This document shows, piece by piece, positions 8,450-17,498 of a stretch of 64,000 nucleotides of DNA (positions are counted from its first letter, which is position 1; each line of letters starts with the position of its first letter). Under the pieces are notes generated by a model, which was not told the origin of the DNA, made no database searches, and was given only the letters and a program-made list of their open reading frames with translations. The position numbers and the translations under genes are program-made. Where the stretch lies: contig NZ_CP042432.1 of NCBI RefSeq assembly GCF_008033235.1, forward strand, positions 3,720,001 through 3,784,000. The letters are read 5' to 3'. This stretch comes from Anseongella ginsenosidimutans. Lineage in GTDB: Bacteria; Bacteroidota; Bacteroidia; Sphingobacteriales; Sphingobacteriaceae.

Positions 8450-9304
8450 ATGAAGAAATTCATATCCATTATTTTTATCCTGTGCAGCCTGTATTCCCAC
8501 TCCCAAACATGGGACGAACTTATCTATCAGGGAAAACAAGAAAGGGCAAACGGAAACTTTGAAAAGGCCGGAGAACTGATAGCAAAAGGAGCCGATCTCA
8601 AGGGGACCGACAATTTTGAGCATTACTATTACGCCGCCATAATGTACGCTAATGCCAATAAATTGGATTCTTCGTTTAAATGGTTGGAAAAATGTATAGA
8701 CGCCGGCATGTATGATTGGGCAAGGTGGCAGCGAAATAAGCGGCTGAAAGCCTTACACCCGGACCCAAGATGGAGCGCTTTGAAAGATAAGATGCAAGAA
8801 GCTGAAAGAAAACATACCGCTGCCCTTTCACACCCCGTGCTAAGGACGGAATTAAAACAGATGTGGAAAAACGACCAGGATTTGGTAGGCAAGTGGGACG
8901 AGCAAAGAAAAATAGTGGACCGGAATACCGTTCGTTTGAATGAAATAATTGAGCAATACGGATGGCCCACCAGGGCAATGATCGGGAAAGACGGCGCCTG
9001 GATGGCCTGGGCCATTGCCCAACATTCCCATGACCTGGATTTTCAAAAAAAATGCCTGAAATTACTGGAAGGCAATCTCCAAACGGCAGATGCGGAACCT
9101 GTTTTATACGCAGAGCTGTATGATCGCATCTGTAGAAACACCGGCCAAAAGCAGAGGTACGGAATGGCCATCATCGAGGAAAACGGGATCAAGAAATTCT
9201 ATCCCATAGAGCAGGAATCAGCGGTCGATAAAAGAAGGAGATCTATCGGTTTGCAGCCCATAAAAGTTTATGCCAACGAGAACTTTGTTGGGTACGATAA
9301 GTAA
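8450..9304 (+). CDS. DUF6624-type secreted protein
   Basis: A 284-aa protein starting at the ATG at 8450, which gives a clean signal peptide (MKKFISIIFILCSLYSHSQ); the frame is open further upstream but without signal features. The N-terminal 110 residues look like TPR-type helices (KAGELIAKGADLKG, YAAIMYANANKLDSSFKWLEKCI). The C-terminal half matches the DUF6624 pattern: MWKNDQDLVG, then IIEQYGWPTRAMIGKDGAWMA, then AIAQHSHDLDFQKKCL, then ELYDRICRNTGQKQRYG. The biochemical role is unknown. It lies between the broken hydrolase and the IS21-split hydrolase. Confidence 0.65.
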   Translation: MKKFISIIFILCSLYSHSQTWDELIYQGKQERANGNFEKAGELIAKGADLKGTDNFEHYYYAAIMYANANKLDSSFKWLEKCIDAGMYDWARWQRNKRLKALHPDPRWSALKDKMQEAERKHTAALSHPVLRTELKQMWKNDQDLVGKWDEQRKIVDRNTVRLNEIIEQYGWPTRAMIGKDGAWMAWAIAQHSHDLDFQKKCLKLLEGNLQTADAEPVLYAELYDRICRNTGQKQRYGMAIIEENGIKKFYPIEQESAVDKRRRSIGLQPIKVYANENFVGYDK

Positions 9305-9325
9305 ATAAAGGTGTTAAAAAAAAAC

Positions 9326-9454
9326 ATGAAGAGCCCTTATTTCATTTTCATTTTTCTGCTGGCGAGTATTCAAGCGCTTGCACAGGTTAACGGATACAAG
9401 ACCATTGACACATTAATTACCATGCGCGATGGAACCCGTGTAAACGGAAAATAA
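9326..9454 (+). pseudogene. 5' fragment of a secreted CocE-type hydrolase
   Basis: A 42-codon frame begins with a clean signal peptide (MKSPYFIFIFLLASIQALAQ) and continues to DTLITMRDGTRVNGK before a stop 3 nt from the IS21 end. The MRDGTR segment is the hallmark of the start of the mature CocE/NonD (X-Pro dipeptidyl-peptidase-like) fold. It is therefore probably the 5' remnant of the gene whose body follows the insertion element at 12002. The two pieces do not join seamlessly, because both cover the same small stretch of the fold. Confidence 0.6.
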
Positions 9455-9457
9455 GAA

Positions 9458-9521
9458 TGCACAAAAAATAGAAAATAGGAATACCCAGAATTTGGCAACA
9501 AGAATGCACAGGTTTTCCGGG
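9458..9521. repeat. IS21 left terminal inverted repeat
   Basis: The outer TGCACA is at 9458-9463 and an inner TGCACA at 9505-9510. The blocks align in inverted orientation with 11940-12001 through TAGGAAT, GG-AACAAG and CCGGG. Confidence 0.75.
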
Positions 9522-9585
9522 AATGGGGCCGCGGCCCCATTCCCGGATTTCCCGAGCTTCGGCGGTTCACCAAAACACGTCGAAG

Positions 9586-11145
9586 ATGAATGTATTCTTG
9601 AACAAATTTATGATGTATTACGAGATTCACCGCATGGACCGCGAAGATTGTTCCGTGTCCTACATCAGCCGAACGCTGGGCATTAACCGACGAACCGTCA
9701 AAAAGTACCTGCTCATGAGCGAGCAGGACTATGAGCAGCACCTGATCAGTGGAACCCGGCGCCCCAAAACACTGCTGCCTTATGAAGGGTTTATCAAAGA
9801 ACGCTTAACCCTTTACCCGGACACATCAGCCGCTCAGTTGTTTGATTGGCTGAAGGAGCATCATGCTGATCTCCCCCCGGTTAGTAGCCGAACTGTTTTT
9901 AATTTCGTCGCCTCCATGCGGGAAAAATACAACATCCCCCGCACCAAAATGTTGAGAGACTGTGGCCCCGTCCCTGAGCTTCCCTATGGGCTGCAGGTCC
10001 AGGTTGATTTCGGGCAATACAATATGCGCAGAAGTGATGGCGGTACTGCCAAGGTCTTTTTTTTGACGATGGTACTTTCCCGGTCCCGCTACAAGTATGT
10101 TTGGTTCCTGGATCATCCGTTTACTACTGAGGAGGCCATCACCGCTCATGAAGCAGGGTTTGCTTTCTTTGGCGGAGTCGCCGGGGAAGCCGTTTATGAC
10201 CAGGACCGGCTGTTTCTTATCAGTGAAAACCATGGTGACCTGATCCTGACCGATGCCTTCCGGCAGTATGTCCGTCTGCGCGCCTTCCGCCTCCACTTCT
10301 GCCGCAAGGCAGATCCCCAGAGCAAGGGAAAGGTGGAGAACGTGATCCGGTATGTCAAGCAGAACTTCCTGTATAACCGTACCTATTACGACCCGGACAC
10401 CCTGCAGGAAGAAGCATTAGGCTGGTTGGGGCGCACCGCCAATGCCCTCACCCACGAGGGAACCGGCAAGGTCCCTTACAGCGAATGGGTCACTGAGCAG
10501 CCATTCCTGGTTCCTTACACACCCATTGCCGTTACCCCGGTGAAGGCAGCTTATACCGTGCGAAAAGACAACACCATCTGCTTCAAAAGTAATTACTACT
10601 CTCTTCCCCTGGGCACCTACCAGGGCAGGGGAAGTCAGGTCACCCTTCAGGTGGAGGGCACTCAGCTGGTAATCTGGGGGGAAGAAGGCAAATTGATTTG
10701 CAAGCATACCATCTCTGCGGGGAAGGGACAGAAGATCATCAATAACGATCACAAACGGGATAAGTCAGGGCCCATCTCGGCACTTATCGAAGAGGTAGCC
10801 GCTTTGCTGGAAGAGCCGGATCTGGGGCGGCAGCTGCTGCAGCGGATCCGGAAAGACAAGCCCCGTTACGTGCGCGATCAGCTGCTACTGCTCAGGGAGA
10901 TCATCCAGGGAGCCGATAAGGAGATCGTGAAACAAGCCCTGGAATATGCCCTTGCCCGGCAGATCGTCAGCGCCACCGATTTTCGGGCTCTGGTAGCACA
11001 CTATGGCAAACAAAAGGAGCAGAAAGACGGCCAAAGCAACATCCGCTATCTAAACCCCTTAGGAGGGAAGCTTCCGCTGGCGGCCCTGACAGCCCCCGAT
11101 AAAAGTAATATCGATGATTACGAGCAATTGTTAAACGGTAAATAA
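9586..11145 (+). CDS. istA: IS21 transposase IstA
   Basis: Starts at the ATG at 9586 (MNVFLNKFMMYYEIHRM, 519 aa); the open frame upstream is read-through of the terminal repeat. An N-terminal helix-turn-helix (SVSYISRTLGINRRTVKKYL) binds the ends. The rve/DDE integrase core shows Asp in VQVDFGQY (about residue 140), Asp in VYDQDRL (about 204) and Glu in GKVENVIRY (about 250). This is a full-length, apparently intact transposase. The istB gene follows 21 nt downstream. Confidence 0.93.
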   Translation: MNVFLNKFMMYYEIHRMDREDCSVSYISRTLGINRRTVKKYLLMSEQDYEQHLISGTRRPKTLLPYEGFIKERLTLYPDTSAAQLFDWLKEHHADLPPVSSRTVFNFVASMREKYNIPRTKMLRDCGPVPELPYGLQVQVDFGQYNMRRSDGGTAKVFFLTMVLSRSRYKYVWFLDHPFTTEEAITAHEAGFAFFGGVAGEAVYDQDRLFLISENHGDLILTDAFRQYVRLRAFRLHFCRKADPQSKGKVENVIRYVKQNFLYNRTYYDPDTLQEEALGWLGRTANALTHEGTGKVPYSEWVTEQPFLVPYTPIAVTPVKAAYTVRKDNTICFKSNYYSLPLGTYQGRGSQVTLQVEGTQLVIWGEEGKLICKHTISAGKGQKIINNDHKRDKSGPISALIEEVAALLEEPDLGRQLLQRIRKDKPRYVRDQLLLLREIIQGADKEIVKQALEYALARQIVSATDFRALVAHYGKQKEQKDGQSNIRYLNPLGGKLPLAALTAPDKSNIDDYEQLLNGK

Positions 11146-11166
11146 TAACCACTTCACTATTAGATC

Positions 11167-11928
11167 ATGACAGAAAAAAAAGAACAGATCAAACACCTGT
11201 GCAAGCAGTTTAAGATGAGCGGGATCGCCCACTCCCTGGACACGCTCATCGCCCAGGGGGAATCCCAGGAAATGGGCCTGACCGAATTCACCTGGAATCT
11301 TCTTGAGACAGAAGCTTCCCATCGCCAGCAGCGGGAAATGGAAAGGCGGTTAAAAACCGCCCGCCTGCCTGCCTCCTCTTCCCTGGAAGCCTACGATGCC
11401 ACCGTGGAGAACGGCCTTCCTAAAAATCGCTTAAATCAGCTCAGGGAGCTTAACTGGTTAGATCAAATCTATAATATCATCCTGCTCGGTCCCAGCGGCG
11501 TGGGTAAAACACATTTGGCGGCCGGTCTCTGCAGAGACGCCATCCAGGGAGGGTACAATGCCTTCTTCCGAACAATGGAGGATATTATGAATATGCTGAA
11601 AATGAAAGACATGACCCGATCTGCCATGGCCGACTATAAACGCCTGACCAAGGCACAACTCATCGTCATCGACGATATGATGCTCTTCCCGGTAGAAAAA
11701 GCTCAGGCCGTCGCCTTGTTCAACTTCATTAACCATTTGTATGAAAGCACTTCCTTCATTATCACTACCAATAAGATGCCGGCTGAATGGGCAGGCCTGC
11801 TGGGCGACGAGGTCCTGGCAACCGCTCTATTGGACCGCCTGCTCTACCGGTGCGAAGCCATCACACTCACCGGAAAAAGCTATCGTTTAAAGCATCGAAA
11901 ATCTATCTTTGAACACTCCACTGCTTAA
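11167..11928 (+). CDS. istB: IS21 helper ATPase IstB
   Basis: A 253-aa AAA+ protein of the IstB/DnaC group. Walker A is GPSGVGKTHLA (about residues 107-117), Walker B is LIVIDDMML (about 160-168), and TTNKMPAEW fits sensor I. It forms an ATP-dependent assembly on target DNA and recruits and activates the IstA transposase. The length is normal and the gene looks intact. It is cotranscribed with istA. Confidence 0.93.
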   Translation: MTEKKEQIKHLCKQFKMSGIAHSLDTLIAQGESQEMGLTEFTWNLLETEASHRQQREMERRLKTARLPASSSLEAYDATVENGLPKNRLNQLRELNWLDQIYNIILLGPSGVGKTHLAAGLCRDAIQGGYNAFFRTMEDIMNMLKMKDMTRSAMADYKRLTKAQLIVIDDMMLFPVEKAQAVALFNFINHLYESTSFIITTNKMPAEWAGLLGDEVLATALLDRLLYRCEAITLTGKSYRLKHRKSIFEHSTA

Positions 11929-11939
11929 CCTATATTTGA

Positions 11940-12001
11940 CCCGGTAATTGTGCACCCTTGTTTCCAAAAACTGTGCATTCCTAATTGCCAAAAACTGTGC
12001 A
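11940..12001. repeat. IS21 right terminal inverted repeat
   Basis: Contains three TGTGCA copies, the outermost ending at 12001, and matches the left end in inverted orientation. Its last 17 nt provide a TTG start codon and six codons of the downstream hydrolase frame. Confidence 0.75.
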
Positions 12002-13745
12002 CTTTGAGTTTCCGGTTACAACCCGTCTTTATACCGAAATTTATACCCCTGAAAGCACTGCAGAAGACTTACCCATCATATTTACCCGTACCCCATACGG
12101 TGTGAGGACAGCTAATTCCAGTTATGGAGACTATCGACTAAAAGGTGCGTATAAAACCTTGGCAGAAGAAAAATACATTTTCGTATTTCAGGACATGAGA
12201 GGGAAATATAATTCCGAAGGAAAATACGCCTTACTTCGGCCAATACTGGACACATCTCCGACAAATGAAAGCACTGATGCTTTCGATACCATGGACTGGC
12301 TAATCAGCAATATCCCCCATAACAATGGAAAGATTGGAATGACCGGAAACTCATACAACTCGTGGCTTGCCGCCATGGCACTGATCAATCCGCATCCTGC
12401 CCTCGCAGCTGTTAATCTTCAAGGCACACCTGCCGACCTATACATCGGGGACGATTTTTATCACCAAGGCGCTTTCCGCTTAAGCCCAAGTTTTGGATAC
12501 GCCATCATAGAGCATGAACAGCGCGGTTTCAAGTTTGAAAATAACGATGCCTATCAATGGTTTCTGGAAAGGGGCTCGTTGGAAAATATAAACAGCGCAG
12601 AGTTTCTAAACAAGGAGAACCCTTATTGGAATGACTTCATGGCTCACCTCAATTATGATGAATTCTGGAAAACCAGGTCGATAACCAGCTATTTAAAGAA
12701 TACAACCGTTCCAACGTTGAATGTTGTTGGATGGTGGGACGATCAGGATTTTTATGGCTCATTAAAAATCTACGAACAACTCGAAAAGCACGATTCTTTG
12801 AACCTGAATAACCTTGTAGCCGGGCCTTGGTATCATGCTGGCTGGGAAGACCCGGATGATTATTATAAACAAATTCACCTTGGTGGTTCCGTTTCAACGT
12901 ACTACTTGACAGAAATACAAGCACCATGGTTCAAATATCATTTAAAAAATGAAGGTGACTTCTCCCAGGCGGAGGCAACTGTCTACAGAACCGGTAAAAA
13001 CCAGTGGGAGAACTTCAGCGAATGGCCACAAAAAGAAAACATCAGTCCTGTAAAGTGGTATCTAAATCAAGGGTTTAAATTATCGTTAGACAAGCCGACT
13101 GTTTCCAATAGTTATAGCAGTTATATTTCAGACCCTAAAAACCCCGTTCCCTACATGGAAGGAACAGTTCCCGGTTTTTGGCAAAGGGGTAGTTTGGGCT
13201 GGAAAGCAGACAATCAATCTGTTTTCACAAATAGAGGCGATGTTCTTACATGGGTTTCCGAACCTTTGACAGAAGATGTGGATATTTCCGGAAGTATAAA
13301 AATGAAGCTTTGTGCAAGTACCTCCGGTACTGATTGTGATTGGGTAGTTAAACTAATAGATGTATTCCCCTCCAATTACAATCCAGAAATCGAAAATACC
13401 AAATATGATATGGACGACTTTCAAATGCTGATAGCAGATGAAGTAATAAGAGCTAAATATAGGAATGATCTCAGCAGCCCCGAACCCGTTAACCCGAATC
13501 AAATTATAGAATACAAAATTGACCTTCTATCAAAAAGCCATAGATTTAAAAAAGGGCATAGAATAATGATTCATATTCAAAGCTCATGGTTTCCGCTCAT
13601 TGATATGAACCCACAAAAGTTTATTGATATTGGCAAGGCAAAACCCCATGATTATAAAAGAGCAACGCAAAAGATATATCATTCAGAGATGAATGCGAGT
13701 TACATAGAATTACCAACCATGAAAAAGCCACCAAAAAAGAAATGA
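11985..13745 (+). CDS. CocE/NonD-family hydrolase body, 5'-truncated by IS21
   Basis: A long frame that can only start at a TTG inside the IS21 right end; the gene's own sequence begins at 12002. Features of X-Pro dipeptidyl-peptidase/cocaine-esterase-type serine hydrolases are present: RLYTEIYTPE at the start of the fold, FQDMRGKYNSEG, nucleophile motif MTGNSYNSW (Ser), Asp in GWWDDQDFYG, His in GPWYHAGW, and a C-terminal jelly-roll domain (about residues 400-570). The usual signal peptide is missing, so the product, if made, would stay in the cytoplasm. Reading through from the insertion element could still give expression. A separate 5' fragment with a signal peptide lies at 9326-9454. Confidence 0.75.
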   Translation: MPKTVHFEFPVTTRLYTEIYTPESTAEDLPIIFTRTPYGVRTANSSYGDYRLKGAYKTLAEEKYIFVFQDMRGKYNSEGKYALLRPILDTSPTNESTDAFDTMDWLISNIPHNNGKIGMTGNSYNSWLAAMALINPHPALAAVNLQGTPADLYIGDDFYHQGAFRLSPSFGYAIIEHEQRGFKFENNDAYQWFLERGSLENINSAEFLNKENPYWNDFMAHLNYDEFWKTRSITSYLKNTTVPTLNVVGWWDDQDFYGSLKIYEQLEKHDSLNLNNLVAGPWYHAGWEDPDDYYKQIHLGGSVSTYYLTEIQAPWFKYHLKNEGDFSQAEATVYRTGKNQWENFSEWPQKENISPVKWYLNQGFKLSLDKPTVSNSYSSYISDPKNPVPYMEGTVPGFWQRGSLGWKADNQSVFTNRGDVLTWVSEPLTEDVDISGSIKMKLCASTSGTDCDWVVKLIDVFPSNYNPEIENTKYDMDDFQMLIADEVIRAKYRNDLSSPEPVNPNQIIEYKIDLLSKSHRFKKGHRIMIHIQSSWFPLIDMNPQKFIDIGKAKPHDYKRATQKIYHSEMNASYIELPTMKKPPKKK

Positions 13746-13898
13746 CAACAAGTGGCTTGAACCTCGGAATCCGACACATTTAAACTCCATCAATTACTAC
13801 AAATATTCTATATTTTTTAGACCTCTTAATCGTAAAGAGCTCCCACATGGGAAAAAACCCAAGCATTCCTTCCTATCATTGCAAACCAATAAAAAGCA

Positions 13899-14063
13899 AT
13901 GCTCCCTTCCGATCTGAACGAAGTCCCTATAATTACCCCCGAAAAGGCGCTCGCCCTCCTACAGAAAAAAGGCATCTCCATCACACTGAAAGAAGCCGCA
14001 CTAATCATCGAACTCCTTTACACCCTTGCCCGCATCCATTACAAACAGCAGCACACCCAATGA
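13899..14063 (+). CDS. 54-aa protein translationally coupled to the serine recombinase
   Basis: A short frame: MLPSDLNEVPIITPEKALAL then LQKKGISITLKEAALIIELL and a helical, hydrophilic end. The stop overlaps the ATG of the recombinase as ATGA (14060-14063), a classic coupling arrangement. It reads as two or three amphipathic helices (TPEKALALLQKKGI, then LKEAALIIELLYTLARIHY). Similar tiny helical ORFs are often seen just before Bacteroidota serine recombinases; the role is unknown, possibly a recombination directionality or stability factor (inference). It is better supported than the long N-terminal extension of the recombinase frame. Confidence 0.6.
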   Translation: MLPSDLNEVPIITPEKALALLQKKGISITLKEAALIIELLYTLARIHYKQQHTQ

Positions 14064-15550
14064 AACGCGCCATCCTTTACGTCCGGGTAAGCACCGACGA
14101 ACAGGCCGACAAAGGCTATTCCCAGCGTAACCAGGACGAAGTACTTAGCCGCTATTGCGCCGTAAAAGGCATCCTCGTCATCGACATCGTCTACGAAGAC
14201 TACTCCGCCAAAACCTTCAACCGCCCGGAATGGAAACGGCTCCTTACTCGTCTGAAAAAGACCAAAGGAAAACAAGCTCCCGATTACATTCTTTTTACCA
14301 AATGGGACCGCTTTAGCCGCAACACCGCCGATGCCTACCAAATGATTGGGCTACTGCGGAGCTACGGCATCGAGCCACAAGCCATCGAGCAGCCGCTGGA
14401 TTTATCGGTCCCGGAAAACAAAATGATGCTGGCCTTTTACCTGGCCGTTCCTGAAGTGGAGAATGACCGCAGGGCACTAAACGTTTTTCATGGGATGCGC
14501 CGCGCGCGAAAGGAAGGCCGCTGGGTGGCCATGGCACCGACCGGATACGTCAACCGCACCACGGAAACCGGAACCAAATACATCGTTCCCAAAGAACCCG
14601 AAGCCAGCTTGCTGAAATGGGCATTTACCGAAGTCGCGAAAGGGAAACACCCGATTGATCAGGTATGGAAAGCAGCCAGGAAGAAAGGCCTTCAAATGGG
14701 CCGTAATAATTTCCACAATCAGATCCGCAACCCGGTCTATTGCGGAAAAATCTTCGTGCCCGCCTTTAAAGATGAACCGTCGCAATGGGTTCATGGGCAG
14801 CACGAGCCGATCATCTCAGAAGAATTGTTTACACGCGTTCAACTGGTGCTTCAGGGCAGGATCCGCCGGAGCATGAAAATCGTTTCACCGAAGCAGCTAC
14901 CACTTCGCGGCTTTCTAAAATGCCCAAAGTGCACGCGGATGCTTTCCGGCAGCGCCTCCAAAGGATGCCGGGCCTATTATCATTATTATCATTGCTCCTC
15001 GCGCTGCGGGGTGCGCTTTGCGGCTGCCAAAGTGAACAAAGTGTTTGTAGAAGCTCTAAAAGCCCTCCGAATAAAACCAGAATTTGAAGACCTTTTCCGG
15101 CGCATCGTAAAGGATGTATGGAATAAAAATACCACCAGTGAGCGGCAGAAAAGAACCGCCGCTGAGCGTCAGCTGAAGCAACAGGGGGAGCGCGTGCGAA
15201 AAGCCCTGGATTTATTGCTTTCTGAAGATTTAAGACCCGCGGAATACCGGATGATTAAGACTGACAGCGATCGAAAAATCCATGAATTGCGCTCTTTACT
15301 TTCCACATTGCCAGATGCAGCGGCTACGTCCGGTAAATTAATCCGTTCCCGTCAGCGATCGCTCTTAAATCTGAGCCTGCTATATGGCAAGGGTTCCACC
15401 GAAGACCAACGAAAAGTAATTATCAGCCTGTTTCCTATCCCTCTTATCTATGACGGAGCGGGTTTTTCTTCGCTCCCTCTTGGAAAAGCAGCTAGGATCC
15501 TTTTTTCTTATCGCACAACGAATAACCTTCTGTATTTTAACCCCTTATAA
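14060..15550 (+). CDS. Large serine recombinase (first of a pair)
   Basis: Starts at the ATG at 14060 ([15 protein letters not shown]), 496 aa; the open frame upstream to 13847 is not protein-like. The resolvase domain carries the catalytic Ser11 in YVRVSTDEQ and the arginine motif KWDRFSRN. The recombinase domain follows (about residues 160-270), then a zinc ribbon (CPKCTRM at about 290 and CSSRC at about 315), then a coiled-coil region. This is the serine integrase type that cuts and rejoins att sites of islands and phages. It lies 68 nt upstream of a second, similar recombinase, at the right end of the mobile region. Confidence 0.9.
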   Translation: MKRAILYVRVSTDEQADKGYSQRNQDEVLSRYCAVKGILVIDIVYEDYSAKTFNRPEWKRLLTRLKKTKGKQAPDYILFTKWDRFSRNTADAYQMIGLLRSYGIEPQAIEQPLDLSVPENKMMLAFYLAVPEVENDRRALNVFHGMRRARKEGRWVAMAPTGYVNRTTETGTKYIVPKEPEASLLKWAFTEVAKGKHPIDQVWKAARKKGLQMGRNNFHNQIRNPVYCGKIFVPAFKDEPSQWVHGQHEPIISEELFTRVQLVLQGRIRRSMKIVSPKQLPLRGFLKCPKCTRMLSGSASKGCRAYYHYYHCSSRCGVRFAAAKVNKVFVEALKALRIKPEFEDLFRRIVKDVWNKNTTSERQKRTAAERQLKQQGERVRKALDLLLSEDLRPAEYRMIKTDSDRKIHELRSLLSTLPDAAATSGKLIRSRQRSLLNLSLLYGKGSTEDQRKVIISLFPIPLIYDGAGFSSLPLGKAARILFSYRTTNNLLYFNPL

Positions 15551-15618
15551 ATTTCTGGCAAGGCGGTTTTTCCGTATATTAGCGGTATTTCACACCATCC
15601 GATCTTAAACCGCCATAC

Positions 15619-17235
15619 ATGAAAACTGCTAACTTATACGTACGGGTCAGCACCGACGAACAAGCCGAAAAGGGCTATTCCCAGCGCGGACAGGAAGAGG
15701 TTTTACGCCGCTACTGCGAGGTGAACTTCATAGCGATCAATAAGGTCTATTTAGAGGATCATTCCGCCAAAACGTTCAACCGACCGGTTTGGAAAAACCT
15801 ACTGGTCAATCTTCGAAAGCATAAAGGGAAAACCAATTTGATCCTGTTCACTAAGTGGGACCGCTTTAGCCGTAATGCAGGCGATGCCTACCAAATGATC
15901 AACACCCTACGCCGCTGGGGAGTAGAACCCCAGGCCATTGAGCAGCCCCTGGATCTATCCGTCCCGGAAAACAAACTGATGTTGGCCATTTATTTGGCGA
16001 CGCCCGAGGTAGAAAATGACCGGCGCTCCCTGAACGTGTTCTTTGGCATCCGAAGAGCGAAAAAAGAAGGTCGTTGGACCACTCTGGCCCCAACAGGCTA
16101 TGTCAACCGGAGCCGGGAGGATGGCACGAAATACATCACTCCGGCAGAACCCCAGGCTTCGGTCATAAAATGGGCCTTTAATGAAGTAGCGAAAGGTAAA
16201 TATACGGTGGAGCAAATTTTTGGAGAAGCAAAAAGGAAGGGCTTGCGCTGTGGTAAAAGCAATTTCTGGAGACAATTACGTAATCCAGTGTACTATGGAA
16301 AGATCGTTGTTCCCGAGTACGGAGATGAAGTGGAATTTCTTGTAAATGGCCAACATAAGCCAATCATATCAGAAAGTTTATTCTATCAGGTACAGGAAGT
16401 ATTAGCTGGTAGAAAAAGAAACAAAGCTGGAACGGCCACTAAAATGGTTGCTCCTGATCTGTTGCCGTTGCGCGGATTTTTGAAGTGCCCCAAATGTCAC
16501 CGTATGCTTTCCGGAAGTGCTTCCAAGGGCAGAGGTGGATATTATCATTATTATCACTGCCATTCCTCTTGTGGGAAACGTTTCAGGGCAGAAAAGGTAA
16601 ATGAAACTTTCGAGGAGGACCTTTCGCAATTTATGGTGATCGATGGGATGCAACCGTTGTATGAAGCGATTGTGCTGGAGAAATTCAGGGAAGGGTATAA
16701 TGGCGGGATGGAAAGCCAGCGAAGCATTACGAATAAGATTCATGAGCTGAATGCAAGAATTTCCCAAGCCCGGAATTTACTATTAGAAGAAAGCTTTGAC
16801 GCTTCGGATTATAAAATTGTTAAACAGGATTGCGAAAACCAAATTGCGACCCTGGAGGCACAATTATCGGAAATAAAACTGGCCACCAGAAATGTACAAA
16901 ATAACATAGGGAGGGCATTTAACAATTTAAGTAAGCTATTTAAGGTCTATACAACAGGGGATGTCCTAACCAGACGTAGCATAATTAGTTCACTCTATCC
17001 GGAAAATCTGTGGTTTGACGGCTTCAAAGTTCGAACTCACCGATTGAATACTATTGCTTTCAATGGAGCGGTGATTACCAAGGAATTACAAACAAAAAAA
17101 GACGGGACAAAGTCCGATTTCTCGGATTTGTCCCGTCAGGTCGGGGTGGCGGGATTCGAACCCACGGCCTCTTCGTCCCGAACGAAGCGCGCTACCGGGC
17201 TGCGCTACACCCCGAAATCTGCGTTTTGCAGTTAA
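15619..17235 (+). CDS. Large serine recombinase (second of a pair) with chimeric C-terminus
   Basis: A 538-aa frame closely similar to the preceding recombinase throughout: Ser11 in [17 protein letters not shown], recombinase domain, zinc ribbon (CPKCHRM and CHSSC) and coiled coil. The genuine protein seems to end around residue 490. The last 45 or so codons read antisense through the terminator hairpin of tRNA-Pro and through the tRNA itself ([18 protein letters not shown] is the well-known mistranslation of an antisense tRNA). The gene's own stop has probably been lost at the element-chromosome junction. Whether the longer protein works is unknown. Confidence 0.88.
   Translation: MKTANLYVRVSTDEQAEKGYSQRGQEEVLRRYCEVNFIAINKVYLEDHSAKTFNRPVWKNLLVNLRKHKGKTNLILFTKWDRFSRNAGDAYQMINTLRRWGVEPQAIEQPLDLSVPENKLMLAIYLATPEVENDRRSLNVFFGIRRAKKEGRWTTLAPTGYVNRSREDGTKYITPAEPQASVIKWAFNEVAKGKYTVEQIFGEAKRKGLRCGKSNFWRQLRNPVYYGKIVVPEYGDEVEFLVNGQHKPIISESLFYQVQEVLAGRKRNKAGTATKMVAPDLLPLRGFLKCPKCHRMLSGSASKGRGGYYHYYHCHSSCGKRFRAEKVNETFEEDLSQFMVIDGMQPLYEAIVLEKFREGYNGGMESQRSITNKIHELNARISQARNLLLEESFDASDYKIVKQDCENQIATLEAQLSEIKLATRNVQNNIGRAFNNLSKLFKVYTTGDVLTRRSIISSLYPENLWFDGFKVRTHRLNTIAFNGAVITKELQTKKDGTKSDFSDLSRQVGVAGFEPTASSSRTKRATGLRYTPKSAFCS
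17094..17137 (-). terminator. Intrinsic terminator of tRNA-Pro
   Basis: On the minus strand, just after the tRNA, GACGGGACAAA pairs with TTTGTCCCGTC and TCCGA with TCGGA around a TTTC/GAAA loop, and the stem is followed by seven T. It is a strong intrinsic terminator lying inside the 3' end of the recombinase frame on the other strand. Confidence 0.8.
17141..17214 (-). tRNA. tRNA-Pro (anticodon CGG)
   Basis: A full cloverleaf on the minus strand: acceptor CGGGGTG/CACCCCG with discriminator A, D-stem GCGC/GCGC, anticodon stem CTTCG/CGAAG with loop TTCGGGA (anticodon CGG), and T-arm with GGTTCGAATCC. CCA is not encoded. It is probably the docking point of the mobile region to its left. Confidence 0.95.
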
Positions 17236-17299
17236 TTTCGGCCCTATTTAGCTACCTGCCTGTCTTTCCCGGGTTGAAAGGAGGCGGTGCTGGTACCGG

Positions 17300-17372
17300 A
17301 GCCGATGACGGGATTCGAACCTGCGACCTATTCATTACGAATGAATTGCTCTACCAGCTGAGCTACATCGGC
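17300..17372 (-). tRNA. tRNA-Thr (anticodon CGT)
   Basis: A full cloverleaf on the minus strand: acceptor GCCGATG/CATCGGC with discriminator T, D-arm GCTCAGCTGGTAGAGC, anticodon stem ATTCA/TGAAT with loop TTCGTAA (anticodon CGT). The T-stem has one mismatch. CCA is not encoded. It lies 85 nt upstream of tRNA-Pro, so the two may be cotranscribed. Confidence 0.93.
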
Positions 17373-17462
17373 TTGCTCTTTTCAAATTGAACCTGCAGAG
17401 TTCATTCCGGGCGGGAATACGCCAGCAACATCTCACGGCAACAAACTTCCCTGCCGCCTGCA

Positions 17463-17484
17463 AACCCCGTTTCCCGCCGGGGTT
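17463..17484 (-). terminator. Hairpin after purE
   Basis: AACCCCG (17463-17469) pairs with CGGGGTT (17478-17484) around an 8-nt loop, 15 nt past the purE stop. It lacks a long T run on the minus strand, so it is a weak terminator candidate. Confidence 0.35.
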
Positions 17485-17498
17485 GCAAATTTGCAAAT

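Larger units (their letters stand above)
9458..12001 (+). mobile_element. Complete IS21-family insertion sequence
   Basis: The element carries istA and istB in the usual order. Its ends are imperfect inverted repeats beginning TGCACA: left end 9458-9521, right end 11940-12001. Shared blocks are TGCACA, TAGGAAT, GG-AACAAG, a second TGCACA and CCGGG. Inner TGCACA copies correspond to the multiple transposase-binding repeats known for IS21. The length of about 2.54 kb is normal. No target-site duplication is visible (left flank ends AATAAGAA, right flank starts CTTTGAG), which suggests that the flanks were rearranged after insertion. Confidence 0.88.

Noticed and set aside
13847-14059. 71-codon N-terminal extension of the first recombinase
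   Set aside because: The sequence is unlike a protein, and an overlapping 54-aa frame with ATGA coupling explains it better.
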